DNA from: Onchidella celtica
Taxonomy: Eukaryota; Mollusca; Gastropoda; Systellommatophora; Onchidiidae
Length of the DNA: 64,000 bases
Direction: 5' to 3'
Assembly (NCBI GenBank): GCA_963931925.1
Contig: OZ007581.1
Span: forward strand, 17,106,450-17,170,449
Of this stretch, positions 43,683-56,400 are shown piece after piece. The translations under genes were made by a program, and so were the position numbers. Each line of letters opens with the position of its first letter. Within the stretch, counting starts at the first letter, position 1. A model generated the notes under the pieces. The model was given only the letters and a program-made list of their open reading frames with translations. It had not been told where the DNA came from and did no database searches.

Positions 43683-46600
43683 TTATTCCCATAGATTTCT
43701 CAGAGCCAATTCGCTATAAAATAATACCAAAATGTTACCATGCTTTCCGTATTTGTATTTTGATATTGTCAGTTTTGCCACCAGGATAACGTGGTTTAGA
43801 ATTAAAAGATCAGCTGGCTTCAGGCTGTCATGATAGGGGACGCCAAGAAGGCAAGTGGAGCTGGTTAGCTGGATCCGTTTACCTGTATTGCTGTTAATCA
43901 GGTTCTCTACCTCTGCCCAGACTTGCTTAACCATCTCACACTCATAGAAAAAATGTTCTATGAAATCGACCGCCTGACAACTTTTACATTGATTTGTTTC
44001 GGATATTTTCATTTTTTGAAGAAGGATATTTGTTGGATATATATTGTGTAAAATTTTCCACTGAAGAGCTCTCAGTCTTGATTCTTTGGTCACCTTAAAT
44101 GGTAGGTGCCAGTATTCAGTTGTTATTTCAATTTGGAATTTGCGCTGCCAAAACTGACTGGCTATTGATGGTTCACTCTCTTGCGATAGAGATCTAAATG
44201 TTCTTTGGCCTAAATTTCCGATTTCCATGTCTCTAAAAACCAGCTTGTTTATGCCACAATTGGCAATTAGAGTGAGAGGGCTTAAAGCATTGAACAAAAT
44301 ATTGTATTCAAGTAGTGAACTCGGAAAATTCCCATACCTGTTTAAAAATTCATGGTAACTTAATAATCTCCCAGTTTCTCCTTCCAGCATGTCTTTAATG
44401 AGTACTATGCCCTTATCTATGCAGCCTGGCAGCAGCAAGGTTCTTGCCTTGAATTTTACCTTATCACTGTTGAACAGAGGATCATCTTTTTTTGGAAGAA
44501 CTGTTTCTTTAGACTCCCCTTTCCGCATTAACCATGTTTGCAGAACCTTCTTCCAGAAGCCGCTATTGACACTATCCAGGCCTTGAAAAGATTTATGGTC
44601 AAGATTACTCCTAAAGGCCAGGAGCCCCCCTACATGTCTTAAAGCGAACATGGGCAGTAATTTCCATTCCTCTTCCTTGTCAGTACTGAGTTTTTCCACC
44701 CATTGCAATAAGTATGCCTCTTGCATCATGCAGATATCTATCATTTTAAGTCCACCCTTGTGGTACTGGTCGCACATAATCTTCCTCTTTACCTTTTCGA
44801 AGGCTCTAGTATTTGAGAAGCGACGCTTCCAGATAAACCTAAAGAATATTCGGTAGATTTTCTCAAGAATTTTTAAAGGCAGTGATATACTTTGTATCCA
44901 AAGGTTTTAATAACTTGAATTTTGCCTATAATTGATAGATCACGTCTAGACCATGCCCCAACCATGTTCTCTATGTACTCTATTTTGCCTGTCCAGTTTT
45001 CCTCCAGGTCTTGGGCAGGCTTTTGACAACTGAAAAAAATACCTAGAATCTTTAATTTTTCCACAAACGATATATCAAACTGAAGAGGTCCGAATACATT
45101 CTTTTTGCCCAAACACATTGCGTATGATTTGTTCTTGTTTAGTTCCAATCCTGAAAATAAAGAGAAAGATTTGATTTTAGAAAGAACTTCTCGAAAATCG
45201 ATTAAATTCCGCAGGAACAGCGTTGTGTCATCAGCATACTGTCTGATGATTGTTTTCGTCTGGGACTTAGGATACTTAATACCTTCTATGCTTTCATCCT
45301 GTCTTATATTGAGTGCTAGGAGCTCAGCAGTCAGGATAAAGATCAGAGGTGAGAGAGGGCATCCTTGCTTCACGCCCCGTTCCAGTTTAAATTCCCTAGA
45401 AATGTGTCCTCCATTCTTGACACTTATAATGGAACCTGTGGATGTAATGTTCATCCATTTTTTGAAATTTCCGCCAAAACCGAATATATTAAAGGCATTA
45501 ACCATGCACTGCCTGGATAGAGAATCGAAGCCTTTACGGTAGTCTACAGATAGCAGAATGCTGTTACTGTTTTTCTCCTTTTCATGTTCTGTGAGGTCAT
45601 CCAGCTCTCTCAGAAGGGAGGATATGTGTCTGCCTCGGATAAAACCCGTCTGGTTGTGATGTATCAAGAGAGGCATGACTTGCTTCAGCCTTAATGACAA
45701 TGCCTTGGCTATCAACTTGTAATCTGTATTTGTTATAGTGATGGGTCTCCAGTTTTCTAGAAGGTCGCGTTTCAGTCCCTTTCCTTTGAACAGGAGAGAG
45801 ATGATGCCTTTATACTGTGAAAAGGACAGCGTATTAGTTTCAAAGCTGTAATTTATTAATTTGAAAAGTAATTGGCATATATCCTTCCAGAAGAACTTGT
45901 AGAACTCTACAGGCAGTCCATCTGATCCTGGACAGGAGCCGTTTTTTGTATGTTTAAGTGCCATTGCAATTTCAGACAGTGTTAGTGGAGAGTCACACAT
46001 CTCTCTATCTCCGTCACTTAATGTTGGAACCTCTATGTTCTCAATGAACTTGTATTGCTGATTGGTGATATCTTCAGATTTCTTCGTTTCTTTATAAAGA
46101 TTTTCGTAGTAAGATGTTATTATTTCTAATATTTCATCTTGGTCAGTGATAATTTGGCCTTCTGGAGAGCATATCTTGTGGATGGTGTTATTTATGCCTC
46201 TGGTCTTTTCTAACTGCAAAAAATACTTACTTGATTTTTCACCGTCTTCTATCCACTTGATTCTGGATCTGACTTGGGCCCCTCTAGCAGCTGCCATTAT
46301 GTGCACCTCTAATTCCTTTTTAACGGTAGAGATTTCTCTGTGAAGTCTAAGATTAGTGGGATCTGAGATTAATTCTCGTTCTAATTCATTTAGTTTTGAT
46401 ATAAGATTCTTCTTTTTACGTGTGGATTTAGCGGCTTTTTCTTTGCCATAGGCCATACTTACTTCACAAACCCTAACTTTCAGCATCTCCCAGAGCAGGT
46501 GAGGGTTCAATTCTGGAAAATTCTATACGGTTTCTGCAATGGCACTTTTAATCAGAGAGACATAGACATTATCTCGTAATAAGGATACATTTAGTTTATA

Positions 46601-47380
46601 ATAGCCCTTGCCATAAACAAACGAAGAAGAAGACAGTGTCGCCTTTACAGCTCGGTGGTCACTGAAGCCAACACTTTGAATTTCACACCTTGTAAACAGC
46701 GATGTTAATCCTTCCCCAGCAAATATATAATCTAACCTTCTGGCTGAAGGAGGGCTGCTTCTGCTCCAGGTGTGCTCCTTCTTCCCGGGATGGTGTAATC
46801 GCCAGATGTCACTCAGGTTTAAGTCATTGATGCAACTTCTTAGATCGATATTCTGGGCGCTATGCGCGAGGCCTGAAATGGTGTCTAATTTATTGCTCCA
46901 AACTGTATTGAGGTCCCCCATGATTATGACATTATCCATTGCACCCCCAATCTGTTCCTTTATAGTATTGTTTAAATCTCTCAGAAAAGGTCCCTTTTCA
47001 TCATTTATACAGGGCGCATATACGTTAACGACATAGTACATCGAACTGTCTAAGATTATTTTGGAGATAAGAGCTCTGTCGGTAGAGTGTACAAATTCAA
47101 TATTCGTTAAATCCAGGGATTTGGAGAATAGCGTAAGCAGGCCTTTACTGTGGGTGGTCCCACTGCTATAATGTACTAATCCACCCCATTCCTTTTTTAT
47201 CATTTCTATATCATCGACAGATAGATAAGCCTCCTGTATTGCTATGACAGAGTTTCTGTCTTGTTTAAAAAACCTAAATAAACTGTTAAGCTTCTTTTTA
47301 TTTCTTAGTCCGCGAACGTTAAGGGTCATAAAATGTAAGTCAATGCTCAAACTCGTACCGCTATTCCGTGCCGAAGCCAT
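43683..47380 (-). pseudogene. LINE ORF2: endonuclease-reverse transcriptase
   Basis: Starts at the ATG at 47380; an in-frame stop lies just upstream. Endonuclease residues: Asn21 (LNVRGL), Glu50 (IQEAYL), Tyr121, GDLN at 155-158, RRLDYIF at 214-220, and SDH at 240-242. A TAG at 46523-46525 ends this part after 285 codons, but the same frame continues at once (44873-46510). That part contains KSSKYF, then palm motifs VDYRKGFD, GVKQGCPLSPLIF and QYADDT. At about 44875 a one-base shift ends the frame. The last part (43683-44777) carries CX2CX7HX4C (CKSCQ ... HFFYEC). All catalytic residues are present. In the family it nicks target DNA and reverse-transcribes its own RNA there. Two lesions make it a pseudogene. 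Confidence 0.85.
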
Positions 47381-47452
47381 TATTCTATATCATAAATCCT
47401 TTTTCCAGGTCGGGGTCATAGTCCGAGTCTGTAGGATGATGGGAGAGAAGGC

Positions 47453-48481
47453 TTAAGTAGCTTGATCCACCTGTATGTTATCTTCGACAATGTCCAGCGT
47501 ACTGTCCTCGTGTGACTTTGTGGTTCTGCTATGGTCAGTGGTATCGGCTGGGTTGTCTTTTTTGGCCCATCGGCTAGGGTTGGTGTCGCAGCCTGGAGAA
47601 GAGGCAGGGAGGGGGCGCTTCTGACTGGCTGATCGTGCTCGATCCAAGAAGGCGGCCATTTTCATTCTCTCTGCGCTGCCTGCTCTTACTCTTGACCTCC
47701 CTCTCGCTGAGATACTCTTCTTAGGTGATTTAATAGGGTCGTCTGCTTTTTCCTGGCCGTCATTTTGCAGTGGAGCCGTGTCTTAGGACAATTGTACCAC
47801 CGAAGCTTCACACTCCGAGTCTCCTTTTCTGTGGCCGGGCCGCTTGCAGACCAGACACACTTCTTCGTTCTGGCAGGCGGCGGCTACGTGTCCTACTTGC
47901 AGGCATTTTTTACATTGTACTTGTGAAAGGTCATTCGGCCTTTCTTTGTAGTACAGAGATGCTACAAAAGGACCCAACTGGAGCGTTTTGGGAATAGGGC
48001 TTTTTGGCAGATCAATAGTGATTATTCTTCTGCCACTTAGCCACTCTGTCATCTTATCTTGTGGGTCTCTAATTTTTTCCATTATCACATTCGATCTTAG
48101 GCGTACCCCCAGCTTAATTAGATGCTTTTCCAAGCTGTCATTACTAATTGACAAAATGAGTCGGGTCGAAGGAATTTCTTCCCCATTGGATCCTAGTTGG
48201 ACAAACGGATTTTGGCTTCGAGGATTCAAACACTTACCTCTTATATTTAGCCCCTTGGACAATAGAGTTGTCCTGCTCTCGGTTGACCTAGGGTATATCC
48301 TCCACAGTCCCCCTATCCGCTGTGCTCCAATGATAGACAGAGGCCCACTACTTTTCTCAGCAACGAAGCAAATCTCGTATGGTGTGTAGGCTGAGTTTTT
48401 CTCCTCGGGCAGGTCTCTCGCCAACAAGAAGACTGGGGGACAACTCATTTTAATGCTCAACCGGAGCGTCCAAATGATCAA
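47453..48481 (-). pseudogene. LINE ORF1, zinc-knuckle RNA-binding protein
   Basis: About 340 codons on one frame, broken by a TAA at 47783-47785. The likely true start is the Met 11 codons inside the longest frame (MSCPPVF). A basic and hydrophobic region (WRIYPRS ... STRLILSISND) resembles the RRM-like part of ZCCHC3-like ORF1 proteins. It is followed by two CCHC knuckles, CX2CX4HX4C (CKKCLQVGHVAAAC) and CX2CX4HX6C (CLVCKRPGHRKGDSEC), just before the stop. A basic Ser/Pro-rich tail with a KSPKKS-like run continues after it to the TAA at 47453. ORF1 proteins coat the element RNA. Loss of only the tail might leave a functional core, which is inference. Confidence 0.8.
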
Positions 48482-49020
48482 CTACTCAGGATATTGAATG
48501 GAGAAGAGAAAGGAAACACACATACACACTTACACCAGAAAACTAACTCGGAGCAAACCAGCCCCGTATAGGCTATGTTAATATACGTCTGTGCTCTACA
48601 ATAAGAACAACAAACAGGTACACCACTCTACGTGAGTAGGACCTCGCTCTACATGAGGCCTTAATAAATAGGCACTGTTAATACACGCCTGAGTTCTACA
48701 GGCAGGTACACTGCTTCGCACGAGCAGGACCTCGCAGTGAGTCTATCGCAAGCGGACTGACTACTCCGGATTTGCTCTGGAATATATACAGAAACTCAAA
48801 ATTACAGAAAATTACAGAGGGGAAAACTGAGAGGTTCTACCTAGCTCAAATTCGTGAGCCATAAAAACGTGCACAAAGATTCCACGGTGGCCAAACTCGG
48901 ACGCTGGGGTATTAGGTGGACGAGTCAGAGATAATTGCTCCACCCGCAGGTAGCCTGAGACATAACTTCGAACAATAGATCAGGAAGGTGGACCGATCGA
49001 ACGGGCAAGTGGACGGTCAT
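48482..49020 (-). repeat. possible LINE 5' region, diverged repeat
   Basis: Two related segments of about 60-75 bases start near 48573 and 48677 (gttaatatacgtctg versus gttaatacacgcctg), each ending in gagtaggacctcgc or gagcaggacctcgc. Their spacing is 104 bases. Repeated 5' monomers are common in LINE promoters, but assignment to this LINE is inference. Confidence 0.5.
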
Positions 49021-50100
49021 TACGCGGCATTTCGTTACATAAACATTCGCTCTTTAGTCATTTTATAAGAAGTTTGTTCACATTGGTAAGAAATGTTTTG
49101 TAATTTGTTCGTTTATTATTTCCCTAGCTCACTTGACACTTGACAGTCAATATCTTTGACTTGATTTGAACCACATTTCCCAATACACAACTGTAAGTAT
49201 TCTGTACAATACTGAATCTCCTTTATAACACCCAATAAGAGTCTTATTGTCAAGTTCCTGAAATGTTATTTATCTTGTGGAGGAAGATGACATTTTTGTG
49301 TGCAGTGAAGAAAATGAACAACAACAAAAAAAAAAGGCTAGTGAGAAAAGCAGTTTTAAAAGTCATAATTTTCAAGTTTTTGTTTCCACTGGCTGATTCT
49401 GAGAAATTTCTAGTCCTAAAAGTTGTCAATTTATTGGGAGGATTACCAAATCAAGTGGCTTCCATTGGTGACTCAAGGACACCATTAGGACCATGCATGT
49501 GTGATGGCTCTCAGGGGGCACCATGCAGTTACCATGCAGCTCAGCAATTAACACTCTGGACATGAAATAAAAAATCTTCTCTAGGAAGGAACTCTTCCGT
49601 CCCTAGGTTTGTTTTCTGGATATCACTGGATTCGGTAATCCCTCTGTTTTACCTCGGAACTTTCAGCATGTTCTTTCAAGTTCACAACTTGCATTTCTGA
49701 TAACATAACTTGTTCAGAGTTAATATAAATGATAGAGGATATCTTTCAGAAAATTATGACATTTAACCAGACTTTCTTTCTTTTTTTTTTTTTTAACATT
49801 TTCTGACCTAAGACTTGCAAAAAAAAAAAATAGAAGCGCAATGCTTAAGGAGCTTCCCACTTTTCCTGCCCAGATGCTTAAGCAAAGGAAAATGAATTGT
49901 AATTTCCTGATCACTGATATTTTTTTTAAAAACATATATTCGTGCACATAATTATTATCCAATTTTGTTAAAAATGGTACCAAAATGTAGATGTTCAGTG
50001 ATTTCAACACTTCAGTGAAAAAAATATTCACATGTAGTTTTTTTTTTTGTAACAGACGGGCAGACATTTTGTTTTTCACATGACTAAACCTCTAAATCAC
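49021..50100. other. no gene recognised
   Basis: AT-rich sequence upstream of the C1q gene, with T and A runs. No convincing exon was found, though an upstream coding exon cannot be excluded. Confidence 0.5.
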
Positions 50101-50130
50101 GCTGCCAATGAGATCTGGTTTCTAAGAGAC

Positions 50131-50141
50131 TTTATAAATAG
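50131..50141 (+). promoter_or_regulatory. TATA-like box upstream of C1q gene
   Basis: tttataaatag about 330 bases before the first ATG, with a gccaat word 22 bases upstream. A start near 50160-50170 would give a short leader. Because an acceptor-like tttctgtcttccatgtag ends at 50458, the leader may be spliced (donor-like tctaggtgact near 50359). Candidate only. Confidence 0.35.
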
Positions 50142-50472
50142 CACACTGATTGGAGACACATTCGGGCGCTTTAGGCAGATACGAGTATGGTCGTATCGAG
50201 TTGCGTCAGGCAGATGCGAGGATGTCACATCGGGTCACATTATGCAGGATTGGGTTAAAATGTTCCTCACCCATGTAATCCAATTTTCGGGCTTTTTCTC
50301 ATGTTTTCTGTGCTTCTATGAGATGATATATCGGTCATTGGCCCTAAGAATCATTGTCTAGGTGACTATTTCAGGAGATACGTTTTATATCCCAACTAAG
50401 ACATGATCAGAAACTTGACAGGTTTATTACTTCTTTTTTTTTTCTGTCTTCCATGTAGACAAGAACTGTATC

Positions 50473-53400
50473 ATGGCAGCCCAGTCAAGACAACAGAAAT
50501 TGCTCAAGACAAAAATTGAATGTCTGTTTACAGGGAGAGACGACCTGTGTCAGCTGATTGGCGATTATGTAGATCAGGTAGAAATCCTATTTGTTGAAGA
50601 TTTTTTATTGGAAGGTCGCTGCTCTAAGTATTTACAATACACTTTTCTAGTCGTTGTTTTTGTTCTTTCTTGTTTCTCGTCTTGGCATCTTCTTCTTATT
50701 GTTCTTAGGTCCAATCTTATGACAATGATTTCGTATACAATGCCAAGCCCAAGTCAAAATCCATCCTCTTTGAGAGATCCTCTAACACTTTGATTTTTAC
50801 TAAGGTATCTGGCAACTTCCAAAGAAAGCTGGGATATCTCTAAAAAAAAATCTCTGTATTGGAAAAGGAATTTAGTTAAATACTCAAACGCCGTCAGGTT
50901 TTCAAAAAGAATTACTGGAAATGGAAGCACTTATTTTCAAAGGGAAGTTATTCATTCATATTGGCGTCATTGTAATTTTGAGGCATCACACACTTGATGA
51001 CACTTTTTTCCCAATTTGATTTGATTGTTGCAACCAATGAGTAATACCAGAAATGTGACTTGAGTTGAAGTTAGCAACCAAAGCATTGGACTGGGTGGAA
51101 GTATTTTCCTTTGAATTCATGTTGAATCGTGTACATAAATAGATGATATTTTTCTTTAATGCCAAGATCCGCAATGATAGCCTTACGTAAGGTTCACTTT
51201 TTGTCTGATACAAGTGTTAGATAAACATATACACGTAATCAGCTTGATGTAGGAAAAGAGAAAAGAAACATATCAACTGTCTTGGACTTCAGTGAGTCAT
51301 AATGTCATGTAAATGTTAAGTGTACTCAAATCCAACTGTGGAGATGACAACCTAGTGGACATTGTTATGAGGTGATTGATTTCATTTACCTGCCAGTGGC
51401 AAGTCACCATTGTACTATAATTAGAGAATGTTAGAGGCATGCAATTAATTGCAAAGCCAAATAGAGAGTTGTGTTCATTGTTAAGAAGTGTCTTAAAATG
51501 TAAAATACTATATGCCCCTAACAAAATCCATAATCAGATTGTTTGTTACAGCTGACAACCCAGTGAATTTCTTAAACCTGTTTAATTTTATTGATGTTTT
51601 GAAATTGTGAATTTACAGGGGACGAAAGTTGGCCAGTCTTGGATGGATGGTCAGGCAAACACAGGATTGACATTTAACAATGTCAGGGACTTTTTGGAGA
51701 CATCTCTGAACTTCTTGTTTGATGTGGCAGACAAGATTACTGGTAATACGTCATATTATTCATCATGATTGATGATTAGAACCAGCTAAGTCTTGTTTTC
51801 CCAATTTTTGGGGGGATTTTCCTATGCTTTACTGAAAGGCCACTTACTTATATCCCCGACTTAATGCACTGGTTATGTATGGTCAGTTGTGTACATCAAC
51901 CTATCACAGGGTATATGGGTTTGGCTAATTCTGATTATGCATTTTTAATTTGGGTGTCATATTTATGTAGATGCTCATGCAGATAAAAATAAAAAATATT
52001 GTAAAAAAAAAAAGAATTCTTTAGAAATTTCAAATTTGGCCAGTTGTGATTCCTGATTATCAACTTTCTACTGTGTTTATTCTGACATTTAGATCAATCG
52101 TGGTTGTACATTTCATTATTTCCCTCCCTGTTCAGTGGCAGCAACATCACCATCATCTTCATCAGTGCCACAACAATCTACAGCAAGATCAGCCTCCCCT
52201 ACATTCTCAATGGATGCATCACCAAGTTCATCTATAGGTCAGTCTTGTGTTTATTATTGTAAAAACATAATATTGACACTGTAGATGAAAAACTGTTTCA
52301 GGGCTGCATGGAAAAAGCCAATCTCTCCCTCAAGAATAAGTAGTTTGACTACAGGCCAGCAGAATAACTCAACATAAGGGGTAAGCCAGACCAAGGCTGA
52401 GGCTGGGGTGGTAGATCCCCAGTATGGGGAGCTGTATAGTACCAGCTCTGGATCTGGGATGGTGGCATTACCATGGTGATTGCTATGCTTGCCGAAAATG
52501 GCGGCCATTCGGCGCAACCTTGGCATTTCTATCGATCGATAGGACAACTCGTAACATTTCATTGTTTCTTAGGCAGTTCTGATACTTTAAATAAAATGTA
52601 TACATTATTATATATCACTGGGGAATCCCTGGTCAGTCATTCTCGGTGGGACCATTTGATGCAGCAACGAATAAGGGGCTGATTGTTCACCGTCATGGGG
52701 ACCAGTTTCAGGAACACAATGTGTTGTTTTATCTGCATTTAAAATAGCATAGAAAGAAGACAGGTGTACTCATTTAGACATGATATCTATAAAAATAAAT
52801 ACCAACTTTCCTTTTCTCGATCTCAATGTATCTTTGAAGTGAACACAAAACAAAATATCAAATACCGTGTCTTAACTTCGCTCATGTGTCACTCAACCTC
52901 TATGGCTGCCAGAAAAAGAAAAACTAAAAGCACGGGGGTAATATTCATCTGATCGGCTCTAAAGTTTCATAACTAACAGAGGTCATTTTCTGCATCAAAC
53001 CGATGTGTAAACACAGCGAGGCGGAGCCATGAAGAAGTTGCGTTGTTCGTTGTTGTGTTTACAAAGTGAGTAGGTCATTACAACCCAATTGTCATCCGAA
53101 AGCATTGTTGAGTAATAATTTTTATTACAATCGTCAAAGTCCCCACATTTTTTTTAAAATGATGGGAACGGGTGAGAAGACTATTTGTATGATAAAATTG
53201 TGCACATATGTGATCAGTATTTTTAAATATATTGCTTTGAATCTTTCAATCGAGCAAGCTGAACCAGTCTGGTGGCTGGTGATTATACCGCACTGCTCTA
53301 TAACGTTTTTTGAAGTGGTCCCCCAGCTAGCATCCAGCTGGGGCTCAGTGTGGGTTGTTGGTAGTGTTTTAATGTGATGCATAATAATTGGGTGGTGAGC

Positions 53401-56400
53401 CACCACTACACCAGCCTTGGCCTGGCTTACACTTGGTGGTCCTCCAGCTAGCATCCAGCTGGGTTGCGGTGTGGGTTGTGAGTAATGATTTAATGTGATG
53501 CATAATAATTGGGTGGTGAGCCGCCAGTGTGGGGCCAATGCCAGCTTTGATCTGACTTACCCCTAAGCCCTGGGGTTTAGGTAAAATTATGTGCTTTCCT
53601 TGACATCTTTGGAAAAAAAGAGATGTTGTTAAGAGAGATGTAGTCAAATTACAAAGCCAAATAGAGGAAATACTGAGTTGTGTTTTCTGTCCAGCTATTA
53701 CTTTCTATACTATGTGCCCCAAACAACAGCTTTATTTTACACACTGTAATAATTTAATGATGCACTGGAAAAACCTGCCAAACTACCAAAATATGAAATC
53801 AGAATAAAACATGGACAGGAAAAGTTAGGAATGTAAGGCTATAAAACATGGCATGGAAAAATGTGGGACAAGGTGGTCTAGAGGCAAGGTGCTCGCCTCT
53901 CATGCCAAGGGTCCCGGGTTCTAAACCCGGGCAGTGCAGGCATGTTGGAAATTGGATTTTTCTCGTGTTTTCAAGTCCCTGGTCCTATTGGGGGGGTAGG
54001 ATCGAGTAGTTCTTGGAAATTGGATTTTTCTCATATTTTCAAGTCCCTGGTCCTATTGGGGGGTAGGATCGAGTACCTAGTCTTCTCGGATAAGGACGAA
54101 AAAATTCGGAGGGCCCGTGTGCACGTTGCGCACGTTAAAGATACCTTGGCAGTTGGAAATCGTAAAGAGCAGGCCGAAAGGCCGCTGCCCGGGCAAAATT
54201 GAAATTAATAGATTAAAATTTATCCATATCATCTCCCCCCCCCCCCCCCCCCCCCCCCCCCGCCCCCCACCCCGCCAGAACAAGAAATAATAAAACAAGT
54301 AAAGTGAGGTGTAAATGCCAAGGGCAGCGAACCTCCTAAAATAAAGACCTCAAAACAAATGTGGGACTCAACTTTAAAAATTGTTCTTGCTGAATATGAT
54401 GTGACTAGCTGACCTGGGCAAGATAAATCTTGCAGATTCTTTGTACCAAGCCCAACTGTATATCATTGGTCGGGTGTTGGAACCTGGTTAAAACTATCCC
54501 CAAAGATCTCTAGTTAGGGGACCCTAGTATAATTACCAAGCTAAAAAGAGAAAATACTGAGTTGTGTTCACTGCTCAGCTATAGCTTTTGTATGTAAACT
54601 ACTACGGTCCTATAACAAAAGCTTTTGAGTTTAGTTTTAACGAGGTTCCAACAACCAACACATCCAATTATCTAGATGTAGGTCACATTAATAACAGCAC
54701 TTGGATTTGAGCAAAGGCTAATAGAATTTATTATTACATTACTCCTTGCAGATCACACAGATGTGATAAAGTTGTCTTTCAACAAGTAATGTGTAAAGAA
54801 AGACAAAGATTAAAATTTCTGATCACACTTTTTGATTCTGCCGATACTCAATGAAAGTGCGTCTCCTTTTTGCTACTCAAAAAAAAAAAAAAATCATAAA
54901 TAAACAATATTAAAGACTGAATTTTGTGTGAAATGGGTGTGTCCACGTAACTATCTTCAAAAACCGAGGCAGCACACAAAGTTTCATAATTTTTGGTCAT
55001 ATATTCATGTTAACCCTCTAGCTCCATTATAATATGATATGCCTATGACATTCATGCTTTGTAAACAGCATACTGCCTGCAGAAGAAAAGTTCTTGTGTT
55101 AAAACAGATTAGAATGTAATCAGGGAAGTTGGGGGAAAGTAGTAAATTTCCAGTGTATAATAAGACATAAATGAATATTCCCTTATCAACAACTCTTTTG
55201 TCAGAGAGATGAAATGATGATTTGAATATATTGTATTACAAATCTCACATCAAAAGCTTGCAAGATAAGGTGGGATTGAAGTGTTCTGTACTTTCCACTT
55301 TTGTACAAGCCTGGAGTGTGACAGAATGTTGTTTTTGTTTTTTTGTTTGTGACAGAGGAACAGATGGAATATCTGCGACATAGGATGGACACACTGGAGA
55401 CCAGGGGTCACTCACTCCAGCATGTCATGTCAGCCACACAAGAGAAGGTGGACAAGATGGTAGAGAAAGTAGACAAGACGGAGGAAAAAGTGGATAAGAT
55501 GGAAGAAGAAAGAGTAAAAAGAATACAAAAATTGGAGGAGAAACTGAATGTGATGGATGAGGAAAAAACTGCCAAAACTCAGGAAATGGAGAAAAATTTG
55601 AGCCAGTTGGAGGAAGGGAGGGTGAGGATGGAGAAACAGATACAGAGCCATGAGAAAACAGTAAGTCAGCAATTTTTTATTTTATTCATTTTCATGCATG
55701 AAACGTTCAGGTGCACACCTGGGCACATGTCAGCTTTCTTATTGCTGGTCTGGTGCACAAATTGGCCAACTTGGAAATTCCATCTATTTTTATTGGGTTT
55801 TTTTTTTATTGTGGACAGACGAGATGTCTGCATTATGCGTCAATGTGTCTAACAGCAGAACACAATACAGAAAAAGCTGTCGTGATGAAACTGTCTATCT
55901 TCATTTTTTCCATATTTAACTTTTCCACCTCCTATAAAGTTTACTGGTTTTAGTCCATTTACAGCCCTATAAAGAGTTTTCAGTTCTGACCTATACAGTG
56001 TTTGTGTGAAGTGTTGAAAATACAAAGATATGTAATGCTGACATTCATGGGTGTCCTATGTGGTGTATTCCCAGCTGATGCTGGCATTTGTGGTGAGTCT
56101 GACCACAGGAAGAAGCACCAATATCTACACAACCATTCCCCGATGATAGTTGAGCTGTCAGTTTTGAGTAGTGATCATTATTCTTGTAGTTGTCTACATG
56201 AGTGGTGATGACACAGTCTGTGTATATTGTGCCTAAGATTCTAATTCACCTGTAACTTTTGTGTCACTTGTTCACAGGTATCTGACCTTGGCATGCAGGT
56301 GGGTGGGGCGGCGGTAGGAGGAGGTGAGTGTTGATTGTTGACAGTTGTCATTGTTTCATTGTTAGAGATAGAGAGAAGACATAGATATTAAGTGGGATAA

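Larger units (their letters stand above)
43245..49020 (-). mobile_element. near full-length Tx1/L1-group LINE
   Basis: Minus-strand order: possible 5' region (about 49020-48482), ORF1 (48481-47453), 72-base spacer, ORF2 (47380-43683), then a GC-rich 3' region with AATAAA near 43250. It has the two-ORF plan and apurinic-type endonuclease of the L1/Tx1 group. Only three clear lesions were seen: a stop in ORF1, a stop in ORF2 between endonuclease and palm, and a frameshift at about 44875. Neither end has a confirmed target duplication, and the outer limits are approximate. Confidence 0.8.

Noticed and set aside
45105-45542. 145-codon frame on the plus strand
   Set aside because: Antisense shadow of the LINE reverse transcriptase.
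50473-50793. 106-codon reading through the first exon
   Set aside because: Codons after 50577 are intron: a good donor lies at 50578 and the continuation is hydrophobic and unrelated to the gene.
53134-53647. Overlapping His-rich frames on the minus strand
   Set aside because: Arise from the tandem ggtgg-ccacc repeat; no independent evidence.
55661-55852. Extension of the coiled-coil exon
   Set aside because: Follows a consensus gtaagt donor; the real continuation is the exon at 56278.
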